DNA of 64,000 nt, taken from positions 124,001 through 188,000 of the forward strand of contig NZ_SGWZ01000005.1 in assembly GCF_004216755.1 (NCBI RefSeq), read 5' to 3'. Both the position numbers and the translations under genes were made by a program. Position 1 is the stretch's first letter; each line of letters opens with the position of its first letter. The stretch is from Kerstersia gyiorum (lineage in GTDB: Bacteria; Pseudomonadota; Gammaproteobacteria; Burkholderiales; Burkholderiaceae_B). Shown here piece by piece: positions 8,004 to 16,618 of this stretch. The notes below the pieces were generated by a model. The model was given only the letters and a program-made list of their open reading frames with translations. It ran no database searches and had not been told where the DNA came from.

Positions 8004-9359
8004 ATGAACCAGAAAACCGCCAGAATCGGCGATATCATCGACAACGCCAGGATATCGCCGTTCCAGATCATCATTCTTACCCTGTGTTTCCTGATCGTCC
8101 TGGTGGACGGTTTCGACACTGCGGTCATCGGCTATATCGCCCCTTCGCTGCGTGAAGAATGGGGCCTGGAAGCCTCGCAACTATCCCCTGCCTTCGGTGC
8201 CGGGCTGATCGGCCTGATGGTCGGCAGCCTGATTTTCGGGCCTGTCGCCGATGCCATCGGCCGCAAGCGCGTGCTGCTGGTGTCCGTGCTGGTCTTCGGC
8301 CTGGGCACGCTGGCCACGGCCTACGCCCATTCGATCGAATCCCTGACCGTCCTGCGCTTTCTGACGGGTATCGGCCTGGGCGGTGCGATGCCCACCTGCA
8401 TCACGCTCAGCTCCGAGTACTCGCCGGCGCGCCGCCGCATGATCATGGTAACCCTCAGCTGGAGCGGCTTCACCGCCGGCCTGGCGCTGGGAGGCCTGCT
8501 TGCCGGGCAAATCATTCCCGCCTACGGCTGGCGCGGCGTGCTGATTTTCGGCGGCGCTGTGCCCCTGCTGATGCTGCCCCTGCTGGCCTGGCTGATGCCC
8601 GAATCGGTGCGCTTCATGGCCTCCAGCCCCAAGCACGCCGACGCCCTGCACAAAGTCGTGCAGCGCATTACCGGCAAGCCCTGGACCGGCGTCACCATCC
8701 TGGACGACGAGCGCCCCGCGCAAAGCCGTTCCCCGGTCAGCAACCTGTTCGCCGAAGGCCGCACGGTGCAGACCTTGCTGCTATGGGTCGCTTTCTTCTG
8801 CTCGCTGTTCGTGTTCTATCTGCTGACGAGCTGGCTGCCCACCATCCTCAAGGATGCCGGCTATGACATCGCCCACGCCTCGCGTGTCGGCGCCATGGTA
8901 CCGCTGGGCGGCACGGTAGGCGCCATCCTGATGGCCCTGCTGATGGACCGCGTCGGCCCCTATCGCGTGCTGGCCCTGTCGTATCTGGGCGCGGCCGTCA
9001 TCATCGCCCTGACCGGCTATATGATGGGTGATATCTATCAACTGGCCGCCGCTGTCTTCCTGATCGGTTTCGGCGTCGCCGGCGCCCAGAACGGCCTGAA
9101 CCTGGTATCGGCAACGATCTACCCGACGTCCGCACGCGTGACCGGCGTCAGTTACGCCATGGCCAATGGCCGCTTCGGCTCCATCGTCGGTTCCATGCTG
9201 GGCGCCTGGATGATCGCTTCGGCCGGTTCGTCGCAAGTCTTCTTCCACTGGCTCGCCCTGCCGGTATTGATCGGTTCGGCTGCCATTTTCATCCTGTATC
9301 GCATGAGCCTGGCACGCCAGCGCAGCGCACCGGCCGCCATCCCCGCCACCAACGCCTGA
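8004..9359 (+). CDS. MFS aromatic acid:H+ symporter (AAHS family)
   Basis: The 451-residue protein has about 12 hydrophobic segments and the hallmarks of PcaK/BenK/GalP-type symporters. The first membrane segment carries DGFDTAVIGYIAPSL, whose Asp pair is known to matter in PcaK. The loop 2-3 motif is GPVADAIGRKRVLL, and the later loop reads LMDRVGPYRVL. It probably brings the ring-cleavage substrate across the inner membrane by proton symport. A GAGGAGACAAC leader gives a good ribosome-binding site. It is separated from the meta operon by a terminator and a hairpin, so it may be independently transcribed. Confidence 0.9.
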   Translation: MNQKTARIGDIIDNARISPFQIIILTLCFLIVLVDGFDTAVIGYIAPSLREEWGLEASQLSPAFGAGLIGLMVGSLIFGPVADAIGRKRVLLVSVLVFGLGTLATAYAHSIESLTVLRFLTGIGLGGAMPTCITLSSEYSPARRRMIMVTLSWSGFTAGLALGGLLAGQIIPAYGWRGVLIFGGAVPLLMLPLLAWLMPESVRFMASSPKHADALHKVVQRITGKPWTGVTILDDERPAQSRSPVSNLFAEGRTVQTLLLWVAFFCSLFVFYLLTSWLPTILKDAGYDIAHASRVGAMVPLGGTVGAILMALLMDRVGPYRVLALSYLGAAVIIALTGYMMGDIYQLAAAVFLIGFGVAGAQNGLNLVSATIYPTSARVTGVSYAMANGRFGSIVGSMLGAWMIASAGSSQVFFHWLALPVLIGSAAIFILYRMSLARQRSAPAAIPATNA

Positions 9360-9583
9360 CCGGATTTCCGGGGCGGCAGGCTCGCGCCGCCCCCGTTCAT
9401 CCGCCGTTCCTCCTGCTGTCCGCCGGCCCAGGCCGGCGGCCTGCCAGCTACCGCGTGCCAGTATCCCCCTGCCCGCGACTCTCCCTTCATTGCCCCGGCT
9501 CCTGCCCGCCAGCCCTGCTGCTGCGGGCGTTTCGCACTTATTGCCACGGTTTTCTTCTATATAACAACACGATACTAAGCGGC

Positions 9584-9649
9584 CCTAGGGAAAACCCTTG
9601 CACCATTTCAGGGTTTTCCCTATAATTCGTTTCAAGGGTTTTCCCTAGG
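9584..9649 (+). promoter_or_regulatory. Strong promoter overlapped by three palindrome-like operators
   Basis: A near-consensus sigma70 promoter is visible: TTGCAC (9598-9603), 17-bp spacer, TATAAT (9621-9626). The 12-mer AGGGAAAACCCT occurs at 9587-9598 (ending at the -35) and in reverse complement, AGGGTTTTCCCT, at 9610-9621 (filling the spacer up to the -10) and 9635-9646 (around the expected start). The outer copies form a perfect 17-bp inverted repeat (9584-9600 with 9633-9649). Centres are about 23 and 25 bp apart. This is the arrangement expected for tight repression or cooperative binding. The binding protein is unknown. The remaining part of the 9360-9704 gap shows no gene. Confidence 0.85.
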
Positions 9650-9704
9650 TCATATAGAAGTTCGTCTTCTTATGACACATCACAAACAATAAGGAGCCGC
9701 CACC

Positions 9705-9974
9705 ATGACCAAGCAAACCAACACCAACCTGTATTCCGACATCCGCATGACCGACTCGCTCGAACGCGAGCTGCTGCAACGTGCCATGCGTGATGAAATC
9801 GACGCCCAACGCGCCGAAGCCATGCGCGCCACCTTCCGCGCCATCAGCAAGGGTATGAACCGCGCATTCAAGGGCGTGTTCAACACCATCGTCGAAGCCC
9901 GCAAGCATCAAGCCCGTGCCGCTCTGCGCAGCACCATGGCCCGTTCGGCCAACCTGCACGGCAAAGCAGTCTGA
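9705..9974 (+). CDS. Small protein of unknown function (89 aa)
   Basis: The 89-residue protein is not recognised. It is rich in Arg, Ala, Met and Glu, with a predicted long amphipathic helix (SLERELLQRAMRDEIDAQ, then RAEAMRATFRAIS) and no signal peptide, membrane segment or cysteine. It is probably a small cytoplasmic helical protein. Coding evidence is strong: a clean AAGGAG ribosome-binding site, high-GC third positions like its neighbours, a near-consensus promoter with three operator copies, and a dedicated downstream terminator. It is a single-gene transcription unit between a symporter gene and a convergent ABC operon. The regulation suggests it is either highly expressed on demand or autorepressed. 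Confidence 0.75.
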   Translation: MTKQTNTNLYSDIRMTDSLERELLQRAMRDEIDAQRAEAMRATFRAISKGMNRAFKGVFNTIVEARKHQARAALRSTMARSANLHGKAV

Positions 9975-10071
9975 TTTCGCGCGGCTCCTTGCAGTACCTG
10001 CCCGCAGCAGGCCATGCTGCGGCAGCGCAATGTCTCTGATAGCGCTGTCTGATGCAGGGTCCGTGCGGTAA

Positions 10072-10106
10072 AAAAAACCCGGCTTTCCTTGGAAGCCGGG
10101 TTTTTT
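10072..10106. terminator. Bidirectional terminator
   Basis: AAAAAACCCGGCTT and AAGCCGGGTTTTTT pair perfectly (14 bp) around a 7-nt loop. A and T tracts lie on both sides, so it can end the small-gene transcript and the convergent ABC operon. Confidence 0.92.
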
Positions 10107-10159
10107 CATGCCTGCCGGAACAGCCTGGCAAGATGCTGCCACCTGCACTGAGGCGGCAC

Positions 10160-10867
10160 TCAGGCAGCGATGCCTCCTGCCCGGGCATGGCGCGCGCCAT
10201 AGCGCGCCGCCAGCCGGTTGGCCGCCATTTCCAGTGCCGAGCACAGCAGGAAATAGATAAAGGCCACAAACAGATAGATTTCCAGCGGATAAATCATCGT
10301 ACGGTTGCTCACCTGCGTGGCCACAAAGGATAGTTCTGCCACGCCAACGACATAGGCCAGCGAAGTATCCTTGATCAAGGCCACCCACTGGTTGATGAAA
10401 GACGGCGCCATGATCGGCAATGCCTGCGGCAGTACCACGAATCGCAGGGTTTCCCACAGGCTCAAGCCCAACGAACGCGACGCTTCCCACTGGCCGGCCG
10501 GCAGGCTGCGTATGCCTGCCGCCACCGAATGCGCCAGATAGGCGCCGCCGATTAGCGACAAGGCGGCGACCACCGTCACCAGCTTGGGAATATCCACGTC
10601 GAACAGCATGGGCAGCAGGAAATACACCCAGAAGATCAACATCAGCACGGGAATTGCGCGCAGGAAACCGATGACCAGCGTCAACAGCCCATGCAGCGGC
10701 CCGCGCCCCAGGGCCAGCGCCATGCCCAGGAACAGGCCCAGCACACTGGCCACCACGCCCGACAGCAGGCTGAGCAGCAAGGTCAGCGACAGGCCTCCCA
10801 GCGGCCCATAGGGATAGGCTCCCACCAGGAAATACAACCAGTTGTTGGCAATAACGCTGAAATCCAT
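10160..10867 (-). CDS. Polar amino acid-type ABC transporter permease (second permease)
   Basis: The 235-residue integral membrane protein is of the HisM/GltK family, with about five hydrophobic segments. The EAA loop that contacts the ATPase is visible as GQWEASRSLGLSLWETLRFVVLPQALP. It follows the 2-hydroxyacid dehydrogenase gene by about 50 bp and would pair with the permease at 11893 to form the membrane channel for the binding protein encoded at 12837. No ATP-binding subunit gene is present in this operon. Confidence 0.9.
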   Translation of the reverse strand: MDFSVIANNWLYFLVGAYPYGPLGGLSLTLLLSLLSGVVASVLGLFLGMALALGRGPLHGLLTLVIGFLRAIPVLMLIFWVYFLLPMLFDVDIPKLVTVVAALSLIGGAYLAHSVAAGIRSLPAGQWEASRSLGLSLWETLRFVVLPQALPIMAPSFINQWVALIKDTSLAYVVGVAELSFVATQVSNRTMIYPLEIYLFVAFIYFLLCSALEMAANRLAARYGARHARAGGIAA

Positions 10868-10918
10868 GCTTTATCCATTGACCCGCCACGCCCGCACCGG
10901 CGGGCAAGACAGGCTAGC

Positions 10919-11896
10919 TCAATAACCCCGGGTGAAATCCACTGCGCCGCGCAGCGGCTCGCCGGCCTCGAAACGGCGCAGGTTCTCCAGGAACACAGGC
11001 GCCAGCAAGGCAGGCAGCGTCGGTCCCGCGCTATGACCGGTCAGCCATAGCCTGGGCGCACGCCAGAATGGATGTGCAGCTGGCGGGGGTTCCTCGCGGC
11101 AGACATCTATCGCTGCCGCGCCCAGGTGTCCGCATTCCAGGGCCTGAACCAGATCCGGCTCGACCACCGCCACGCCGCGCCCCATATTGATAAACAGCGC
11201 CCCCTCGGGCAATGCGGCAAAAAACGCCGCATCGTAGATATCGCGGGTCTGCGGCGTGTCCGGCAGGATGTTGATGAACACGTCGGCCCAGGCCGCAGCG
11301 CTGCCCAGCGCATCCAGGCCATATACCTGCGCAAAGCCCGGCAAGGGCCGCGCCTGACGCGCCAGGCCTCGCAACGCCACGCCAAACGGCGCCAACAAGC
11401 GGGCCACGTCCTGGCCTATCTCGCCTGCGCCTGCCACCAATACCCGAAGGCCAGCCAGGGTGCCGGGCGCAGGCCCGTCCCAATCGCCGCGCCGCTGCGC
11501 ACCAGCCCAGGCGAACACCTGGCGGCGCCAGGCCAGCATGTAGGTCAGCGCATACTCCGCCATCAACTGGCCAAATACCCCCACGGCACGGCTGACGAGC
11601 GCTGGCTGCGGCACGCCGGCGGAGAACAGCGGCTCTATGCCGGCGGAAGTGGTCTGCAACCATCGCGGCGGCGCCTGCCTGGCCAGCAGGTCGACCGCCA
11701 GGCTGCAACTGGCCAGCCAGATGGCCGATGCCGAGGCCGCCTCCGCCACGTCCGGCCCAGCCGGCGATTCGTGCGCGTGCAGCCTGGCATTGGGCAGGGC
11801 TGCCGCCAGCAGGTCGCGGTACTGCCGCGCATTGCGGTCCAGGATCAGGATATCGCCCTGGAACGCCTGGAGGCCCGGAGTGCCGTGATGATTCAT
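10919..11896 (-). CDS. D-2-hydroxyacid dehydrogenase (GhrA-like), inside the ABC operon
   Basis: The 325-residue NAD(P)-dependent dehydrogenase has the nucleotide motif VLVAGAGEIGQDVARLL and the expected catalytic trio: Arg in FINMGRGVAV, Glu in CREEPPP and His in LTGHSAG. It would reduce a 2-oxoacid such as glyoxylate or hydroxypyruvate, or oxidise a D-2-hydroxyacid. Its start overlaps the upstream permease stop by 4 bp (ATGA), so it is part of the transporter operon. That suggests its substrate is related to the imported solute, which is inference. Confidence 0.88.
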   Translation of the reverse strand: MNHHGTPGLQAFQGDILILDRNARQYRDLLAAALPNARLHAHESPAGPDVAEAASASAIWLASCSLAVDLLARQAPPRWLQTTSAGIEPLFSAGVPQPALVSRAVGVFGQLMAEYALTYMLAWRRQVFAWAGAQRRGDWDGPAPGTLAGLRVLVAGAGEIGQDVARLLAPFGVALRGLARQARPLPGFAQVYGLDALGSAAAWADVFINILPDTPQTRDIYDAAFFAALPEGALFINMGRGVAVVEPDLVQALECGHLGAAAIDVCREEPPPAAHPFWRAPRLWLTGHSAGPTLPALLAPVFLENLRRFEAGEPLRGAVDFTRGY

Positions 11897-12612
11897 GTCT
11901 TCAGCCTGTAACGGTGCTGCATCCAGTAACCCACCGCCTCAATCACGGCGATGATCGCGATATACAACAAAGTGGCCACCCCGAAAGCCTGGAAGGTCTT
12001 GAAGGTTTCCGTTTCCACCTGGCGCGAGGCATACGACAGTTCCGCCAGGCCTATTGCCATGGTCAGGGATGAATTCTTGACTGCATTCATGTACTGCCCC
12101 AGCAAGGGCGGCAGTGAAATGCGGAAAGCCTGTGGCAGTACGATCTGGCGCCAGATGTCGCGCCCCGGCAGCCCCAGCGCGCGCCCGGCTTCCCACTGGC
12201 CGGCCGGCACCGCCTGGATGCCCGCGCGCAGCTCTTCGGCAATGAAGGCAGTGGTATAGAGCGTCAGCCCCCACCAGCCCGCCAGGAACTCGAAGCTCGG
12301 CCATTGCACGCCAAAAACCCCGAACTCGAAGCGGTGCACGCTGTTGAGCCAAAGCATCCAGGATTGCGGCAACAGCGCCGAAACGCCGAAATACCAGAAA
12401 AACAGCTGCACCAGCAGCGGCGTATTGCGAAAGAAGCTCAGCCCCAGCGACACCGGCAGGCGCACGGCGCGCCAGCGCGAATAGCGCGCCAGGCACAGCA
12501 CCGCGCCCAGCACGGTCGCGGCCACGCAGGCCATCAAGGACAACAGCAGCGTGACCTTGAAGCCCTCAAAGAGCCAATCGAGATATTTTGGCGCAAGCCA
12601 GTCTGCAAACAT
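11893..12612 (-). CDS. Polar amino acid-type ABC transporter permease (first permease)
   Basis: The 239-residue HisQ/GltJ-like inner-membrane permease has an FRNTPLLVQLFFWYFG segment typical of glutamate/aspartate-type permeases and an EAA loop, GQWEAGRALGLPGRDIWRQI. I prefer the ATG at 12612 (MFADWLAP); an in-frame TTG at 12624 would add four residues. Neither start has a clear ribosome-binding site. It lies about 220 bp after the binding-protein gene, from which it is separated by two strong hairpins. Confidence 0.88.
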   Translation of the reverse strand: MFADWLAPKYLDWLFEGFKVTLLLSLMACVAATVLGAVLCLARYSRWRAVRLPVSLGLSFFRNTPLLVQLFFWYFGVSALLPQSWMLWLNSVHRFEFGVFGVQWPSFEFLAGWWGLTLYTTAFIAEELRAGIQAVPAGQWEAGRALGLPGRDIWRQIVLPQAFRISLPPLLGQYMNAVKNSSLTMAIGLAELSYASRQVETETFKTFQAFGVATLLYIAIIAVIEAVGYWMQHRYRLKT

Positions 12613-12740
12613 GGGCGATGACAATCATGCGGCCCGCTCGCCCATCGGGGCAGGGGCCAGGTAAGAACCGGGCGCAGCATGCGCGCTGCGGCATTGTACT
12701 GGCAGTCCCTGCCTGCCCCGGTCTTCTGCCGCTCAATCAC

Positions 12741-12814
12741 GACAGGCCCGGACAGTCGGTGCCGTCCGGGCCTGTCAGCGCCCTGCGCGGCGCCGGACGG
12801 CGCCGTGCAGGGCG
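12741..12814. other. Tandem hairpins between the binding-protein gene and the permease genes
   Basis: Two adjacent stems are present. GACAGGCCCGGAC (12741-12753) pairs perfectly with 12764-12776. A 16-bp stem (12779-12794 with 12799-12814, one G-U) has a GGAC tetraloop. No U-run follows on the minus strand, so they look like transcript-processing or 3'-end-stabilising structures. Such elements commonly keep binding-protein mRNA in excess over permease mRNA. Confidence 0.75.
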
Positions 12815-12836
12815 AGTCGCTGAAGTCAGCGCGCGC

Positions 12837-13652
12837 TCAGGGCTGGGCCTTGTCGCCGATGCGATAGATGCGAGCCAACGGCGTTTTGGTGTCGGGACCG
12901 AACCAGGCGTCATAGATTTGCTGCGCCTTGCCCGACTGTTCCAGTTCCACCAGCGTTTCGTCCACGAACGCCTTCAAGGCCGTTTCGCCCTTGGGGATAC
13001 CCACGCCGATCAGATCGCTGGAAATGGCAAATGCCGGAATTTCCCAGGTGTCCTTGTCCGGCACGTTGGCCAGCAGGCCGATCAGCTTGGGACCGTCCTG
13101 GGTAATGGCCTGGACGTTGCCGTTACGCAATGCGGTGAATGCGAAGGGGGTATCGTCGTAGGCCACGATGGTGGCGCCGGGATACTTTTCACGCAGCACG
13201 ATTTCATTGACCGTGCCCTTGTCGACACCGACGCGCAGGGAATTCAGTTGCTCGGGCGAGGTCAGCGTTCCCTTGCGGGCGATGAACTGGGTACCGGAAG
13301 CAAAGTACGGAATGCTGAAATCCACCTGCTTGGCGCGCTCTTCGGTAATGGTGAAGTTAGCCAGCACCAGGTCGACCTTATTGGAAGTCAGCAGGGGCAC
13401 CCGGTTGGCGGGGTTGGTCGGCACGATTTCCAGCTTCACGCCCAGTTTGTCCGCGAAAGCCTTGCCGAAATCCACATCCAGCCCGGAGATCTGGCGGCTC
13501 TTTTCGTCCACGAAGCCGAACGGCGGGTTGCTGTCAAAAGCAGCGACCTTCAGGACACCGGCCTTTTTGATGTCATCGAGGCGGTCCGCATGCGCCAGGC
13601 CCGCAACCAGGGCCAGGGACAGCGCAGCCACGGCTTTCAAAGTCTTCTTCAT
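12837..13652 (-). CDS. ABC transporter periplasmic amino acid-binding protein
   Basis: The 271-residue family 3 solute-binding protein has a signal peptide (MKKTLKAVAALSLALVAGL, cut near AHA-D). It has the family features LKVAAFDSNPPFGFVDE, GLDVDFGKAFADKLGV and VDLVLANFTITEERAKQVDFS. The motif around the alpha-carboxylate site (LANFTITEER) is like glutamate/aspartate or arginine binders, but specificity is not resolved. The start at 13652 puts the signal peptide at the N-terminus; the 20-residue upstream extension was rejected. It is the first gene of the ABC operon. Confidence 0.9.
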   Translation of the reverse strand: MKKTLKAVAALSLALVAGLAHADRLDDIKKAGVLKVAAFDSNPPFGFVDEKSRQISGLDVDFGKAFADKLGVKLEIVPTNPANRVPLLTSNKVDLVLANFTITEERAKQVDFSIPYFASGTQFIARKGTLTSPEQLNSLRVGVDKGTVNEIVLREKYPGATIVAYDDTPFAFTALRNGNVQAITQDGPKLIGLLANVPDKDTWEIPAFAISSDLIGVGIPKGETALKAFVDETLVELEQSGKAQQIYDAWFGPDTKTPLARIYRIGDKAQP

Positions 13653-14084
13653 CTCAATCTGCTCCAAAGTTGCGCCATGAGCTCGCTGGGGAAAACCCGC
13701 AGGGCTTGGCATGGGTGTTATCTAACCACGGCTTTTTAAAACCAGGATATACAGAATTTATTATTACTTATTCTTTATGGAAATAAGAAAGCCGGCACCG
13801 GGCGCGCAACCGCGCAGCCGCTGGCACGGCGCCTGTCAGGTGCTGGAATGCTGCATAGAGACTGGCTATCGCGTCGATTGCCGTCTCCTATGGCGCGGCC
13901 TGGTGGCCGCAGATTCCGCGCCCGACCACCACAACCTGGTGCCCCCGGGCCGTTGCTTGCCAGGACATGGCCGGCACAAAAAAGCCGCAGCGGTAGCTGC
14001 GGCTTTTTTGTGCCGGGCACCGATGCGGTACAGGTTCGAGTACGGTGCCAATGCTGTTGCAGATGTGGGTGCAGGTGCAGTTAC
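13653..14084. other. Intergenic region between ABC and tct operons
   Basis: This 432-bp stretch holds no convincing gene. The left part is AT-rich (13720-13790) and probably contains the promoter of the binding-protein gene; no clear -35/-10 pair was assigned. The right part contains the terminator of the tct-dehydrogenase operon. Confidence 0.6.
13971..14016 (-). terminator. Very strong terminator after the tct-linked dehydrogenase
   Basis: Arms 13971-13991 and 13996-14016 pair perfectly over 21 bp with a GGTA loop. Inside the stem is GCCGCAGC/GCTGCGGC followed by a T6 run on either strand. It ends the minus-strand operon whose last gene stops at 14085. Confidence 0.92.
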
Positions 14085-15026
14085 TTAGCCTGGTATCGGC
14101 GTCGGCAGGGGCCGGCCTTCCAGGTGCGCCTGCATATTGGCAAACACCAGATCGCTCATGGACTTGCGGGTCTGCGTGGTGGCGCTGGCCGAATGCGGAG
14201 TCAATACCACGTTCGGCAAGGCGCACAGCGCTTCCGGCACATTCGGCTCATGCGCATACACATCCAGCGCAGCGCCGCCCAGGCGGCCCTGCTGCAAGGC
14301 CGCGATCAGGGCATTTTCATCTACCACCGAACCGCGTGCGATGTTGATCAGGCGGCCATCCGGCCCCAACGCATCCAGCACTTCAGCACTGATCAGGCCG
14401 CGCGTGCTGGCGCCACCATAGGTACACACCACCAGAAAGTCGACTTCCTGCGCCAGCGCCACCAGGGACGGCTGGTAGCGCCAGCTGACATCCTCAGCCT
14501 GCCGCCGCGCGGTGTAGCTCACATCCATGGAAAAGGCCGCTGCCCGCGCCGCCACGGCGCGGCCGATACGTCCCATGCCGACGACGCCCAGCTTCTGCCC
14601 CGATACCTTGAACGACCAGGGGAACGGCCCTTCCTGCCAGCGTCGTGCCCGCACGAAGGCATCCGCCTCGACAACACGCCGCGCCTGCGCCAGCAACAAC
14701 GCAAACGCCATATCGGCCACGTCGTCGGTCAGGACGTCTGGGGTATGGGTCACGGCAATGCCACGCGCTCGCGCAGCCGCTACATCCACGCCATCGTAGC
14801 CGACGCCAAATACCACGATCAGCTCCAGCGCGGGCAGTTGTTCCAGCAGTGACGCACGGATCGTGGATTCACCATTGGCAACCAGAATACGGACCTTGGC
14901 AGCGAATTCGCCCAGGGATCCCGGCGCGGCATCCTCACTGGCCCGGTGCACCTGGAAGTGGCGCTTCATCTGGTCTTCCAGGAAATGCGGCACGTAGGCC
15001 ACCTGCAGGACATGCACGTCTTCCAT
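14085..15026 (-). CDS. D-2-hydroxyacid dehydrogenase (hydroxypyruvate/glyoxylate reductase-like) of the tct operon
   Basis: The 313-residue dehydrogenase has LGVVGMGRIGRAVAARAAAF (Rossmann motif) and catalytic Arg (NIARGSVVDE), Glu (YAHEPNVP) and His (LTPHSAS). It resembles GhrB/hydroxypyruvate reductases. The ATG at 15026 is used, with GGAGACAG upstream; a TTG one codon earlier is possible. It follows tctA by about 70 bp and is last in the operon. Its substrate may be derived from the acid imported by TctABC. Confidence 0.88.
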   Translation of the reverse strand: MEDVHVLQVAYVPHFLEDQMKRHFQVHRASEDAAPGSLGEFAAKVRILVANGESTIRASLLEQLPALELIVVFGVGYDGVDVAAARARGIAVTHTPDVLTDDVADMAFALLLAQARRVVEADAFVRARRWQEGPFPWSFKVSGQKLGVVGMGRIGRAVAARAAAFSMDVSYTARRQAEDVSWRYQPSLVALAQEVDFLVVCTYGGASTRGLISAEVLDALGPDGRLINIARGSVVDENALIAALQQGRLGGAALDVYAHEPNVPEALCALPNVVLTPHSASATTQTRKSMSDLVFANMQAHLEGRPLPTPIPG

Positions 15027-15095
15027 CAATCTGTCTCCTCAATCGTTCTTCAACGGCATGGTACCGCTCCAGGCGGCCTCATGCCTGTTTGTCTT

Positions 15096-16604
15096 TCAGG
15101 ACTGCGCCGCTACCCTGCGCGCCGCACGGCGCTTGCGCCAGGCGCTGAACAAGGGCGCCAGCACCGTCAGCGCAGCCAGGCTGAGCAGGCCCAGGGTAAT
15201 CGGCCGTTCATACAGGAAGTCGTAACTGCCCTCGGACAATGCCAACGCACGGCGGAAATTGCTTTCCGCCATGGGGCCCAGCACCAGCCCCAGCACCATG
15301 GGCGATACCGGTATCGAAGCCTTGATCATCAGGTAGCCCGCCACGCCGGCCACCATCATGATGCCCACGTCGAACAGGCTGTTGCCGATGGCATAGGCGC
15401 CGGCAACCGCCAGCACCATGATCAGCGGCATCAGAATTTGCTTGGGGATCTGCACGATGCGCGCCACGAAACGCATGGACATCAGCGCCACCACCAGCAG
15501 CATCACATAGCAGAACAGCAGGCCGGCAAACAGGGTGTAGACCAGATCGCCATGCTCCTGGAACAGCCTCGGGCCCGGCTGCATGCCCTGCAAGGTCAGC
15601 GCGCCCAGCATGATGGCCGTCACGGCATCACCAGGGATGCCCAGCGTCAGCATGGGCAACATGGCGCCGCCGGTACATCCGTTGGCGCCGGCCTCGGCAG
15701 CGGCCACGCCTTCTACCGCGCCCTTGCCGAATTTCTCGGGGTGCTTGCTGAAGCGGCGCGCTTCGCCGTAGGAAACAAACGCCGCGATATCCGCCCCGGC
15801 GCCCGGAATGATGCCGATGGCCGTCCCCAGGCCGCTGGAACGCAGAATTGTGCCCCAGACCTTGCGCCAGCTCTCGCGGGTCGGAAGAATGCGCCCGATC
15901 ACCGTTTTCACTTCGCTGGCCTTGCTGCTTTCGGACAGCATCTTGAATGCTTCGGCAGCCGCGAACAGGCCGATCATGATGGGAATGAACGGGACCGAAT
16001 ACAGTTCGGACATGCCCCCGGTGAAACGCGGCAGGCCCACCAGGGGGTCCATGCCGACGGTCGCCAGCAACAACCCGGCAAACCCGGCCAACAGCCCCTT
16101 GAGCACCGAGCCCCCGGACACGCTGGAAATAATGCTCAGGCCGAACACCGCCAGCGCGAATGACTCGGCCGCGCTGAAGCGCAGCGCAAAATTGGCCAGC
16201 AAGGGAGCCAGGAAGATCAGCACCAGTACGCTGATGATGCCCCCCGTCACGGAAGAAAATACCGCCACCCCCAGGGCCTGCCCAGCCTCGCCGCGACGTG
16301 TCATGGCATAGCCGTCCAGCGCGGTGGCGGCGGCAGCGGGCGTGCCCGGAATGCGCAGCAGGATCGCCGTGATCGAACCGCCGTAGACGCCGCCGAAGAA
16401 AATCCCCGACAGCAACAGCAGGCCGTGCAATGGCTCCATGCCGTAGGTGAACGGCAGCATGATGGCCACACCCATGGTGACCGACAGGCCGGGCAAGGCG
16501 CCGACCAGAATGCCCAGCGCCACGCCAGCAATCGCCAGGAGCATGGCATCCCACTGGACAGCAAGGCTTTGCGCGCCTTGCAAAAGCGACATCAGATTAT
16601 CCAT
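15096..16604 (-). CDS. tctA: Tripartite tricarboxylate transporter, large membrane subunit
   Basis: The 502-residue protein with many membrane spans belongs to the TctA family. It shows GALPGLSVTMGVAIMLPFTY near the N-terminus (written as two halves in the family signature), AILLRIPGTPAAAATALDGY and GIIPGAGADIAAFVSYGEAR. TctA forms the secondary-transport channel driven by ion gradients, working with small subunit TctB and periplasmic TctC. It starts 14 bp after tctB. Many TTT systems carry substrates other than citrate; here the dgo neighbourhood points to a sugar acid. Confidence 0.93.
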   Translation of the reverse strand: MDNLMSLLQGAQSLAVQWDAMLLAIAGVALGILVGALPGLSVTMGVAIMLPFTYGMEPLHGLLLLSGIFFGGVYGGSITAILLRIPGTPAAAATALDGYAMTRRGEAGQALGVAVFSSVTGGIISVLVLIFLAPLLANFALRFSAAESFALAVFGLSIISSVSGGSVLKGLLAGFAGLLLATVGMDPLVGLPRFTGGMSELYSVPFIPIMIGLFAAAEAFKMLSESSKASEVKTVIGRILPTRESWRKVWGTILRSSGLGTAIGIIPGAGADIAAFVSYGEARRFSKHPEKFGKGAVEGVAAAEAGANGCTGGAMLPMLTLGIPGDAVTAIMLGALTLQGMQPGPRLFQEHGDLVYTLFAGLLFCYVMLLVVALMSMRFVARIVQIPKQILMPLIMVLAVAGAYAIGNSLFDVGIMMVAGVAGYLMIKASIPVSPMVLGLVLGPMAESNFRRALALSEGSYDFLYERPITLGLLSLAALTVLAPLFSAWRKRRAARRVAAQS

Positions 16605-16618
16605 TCTTCCCTACTCCG

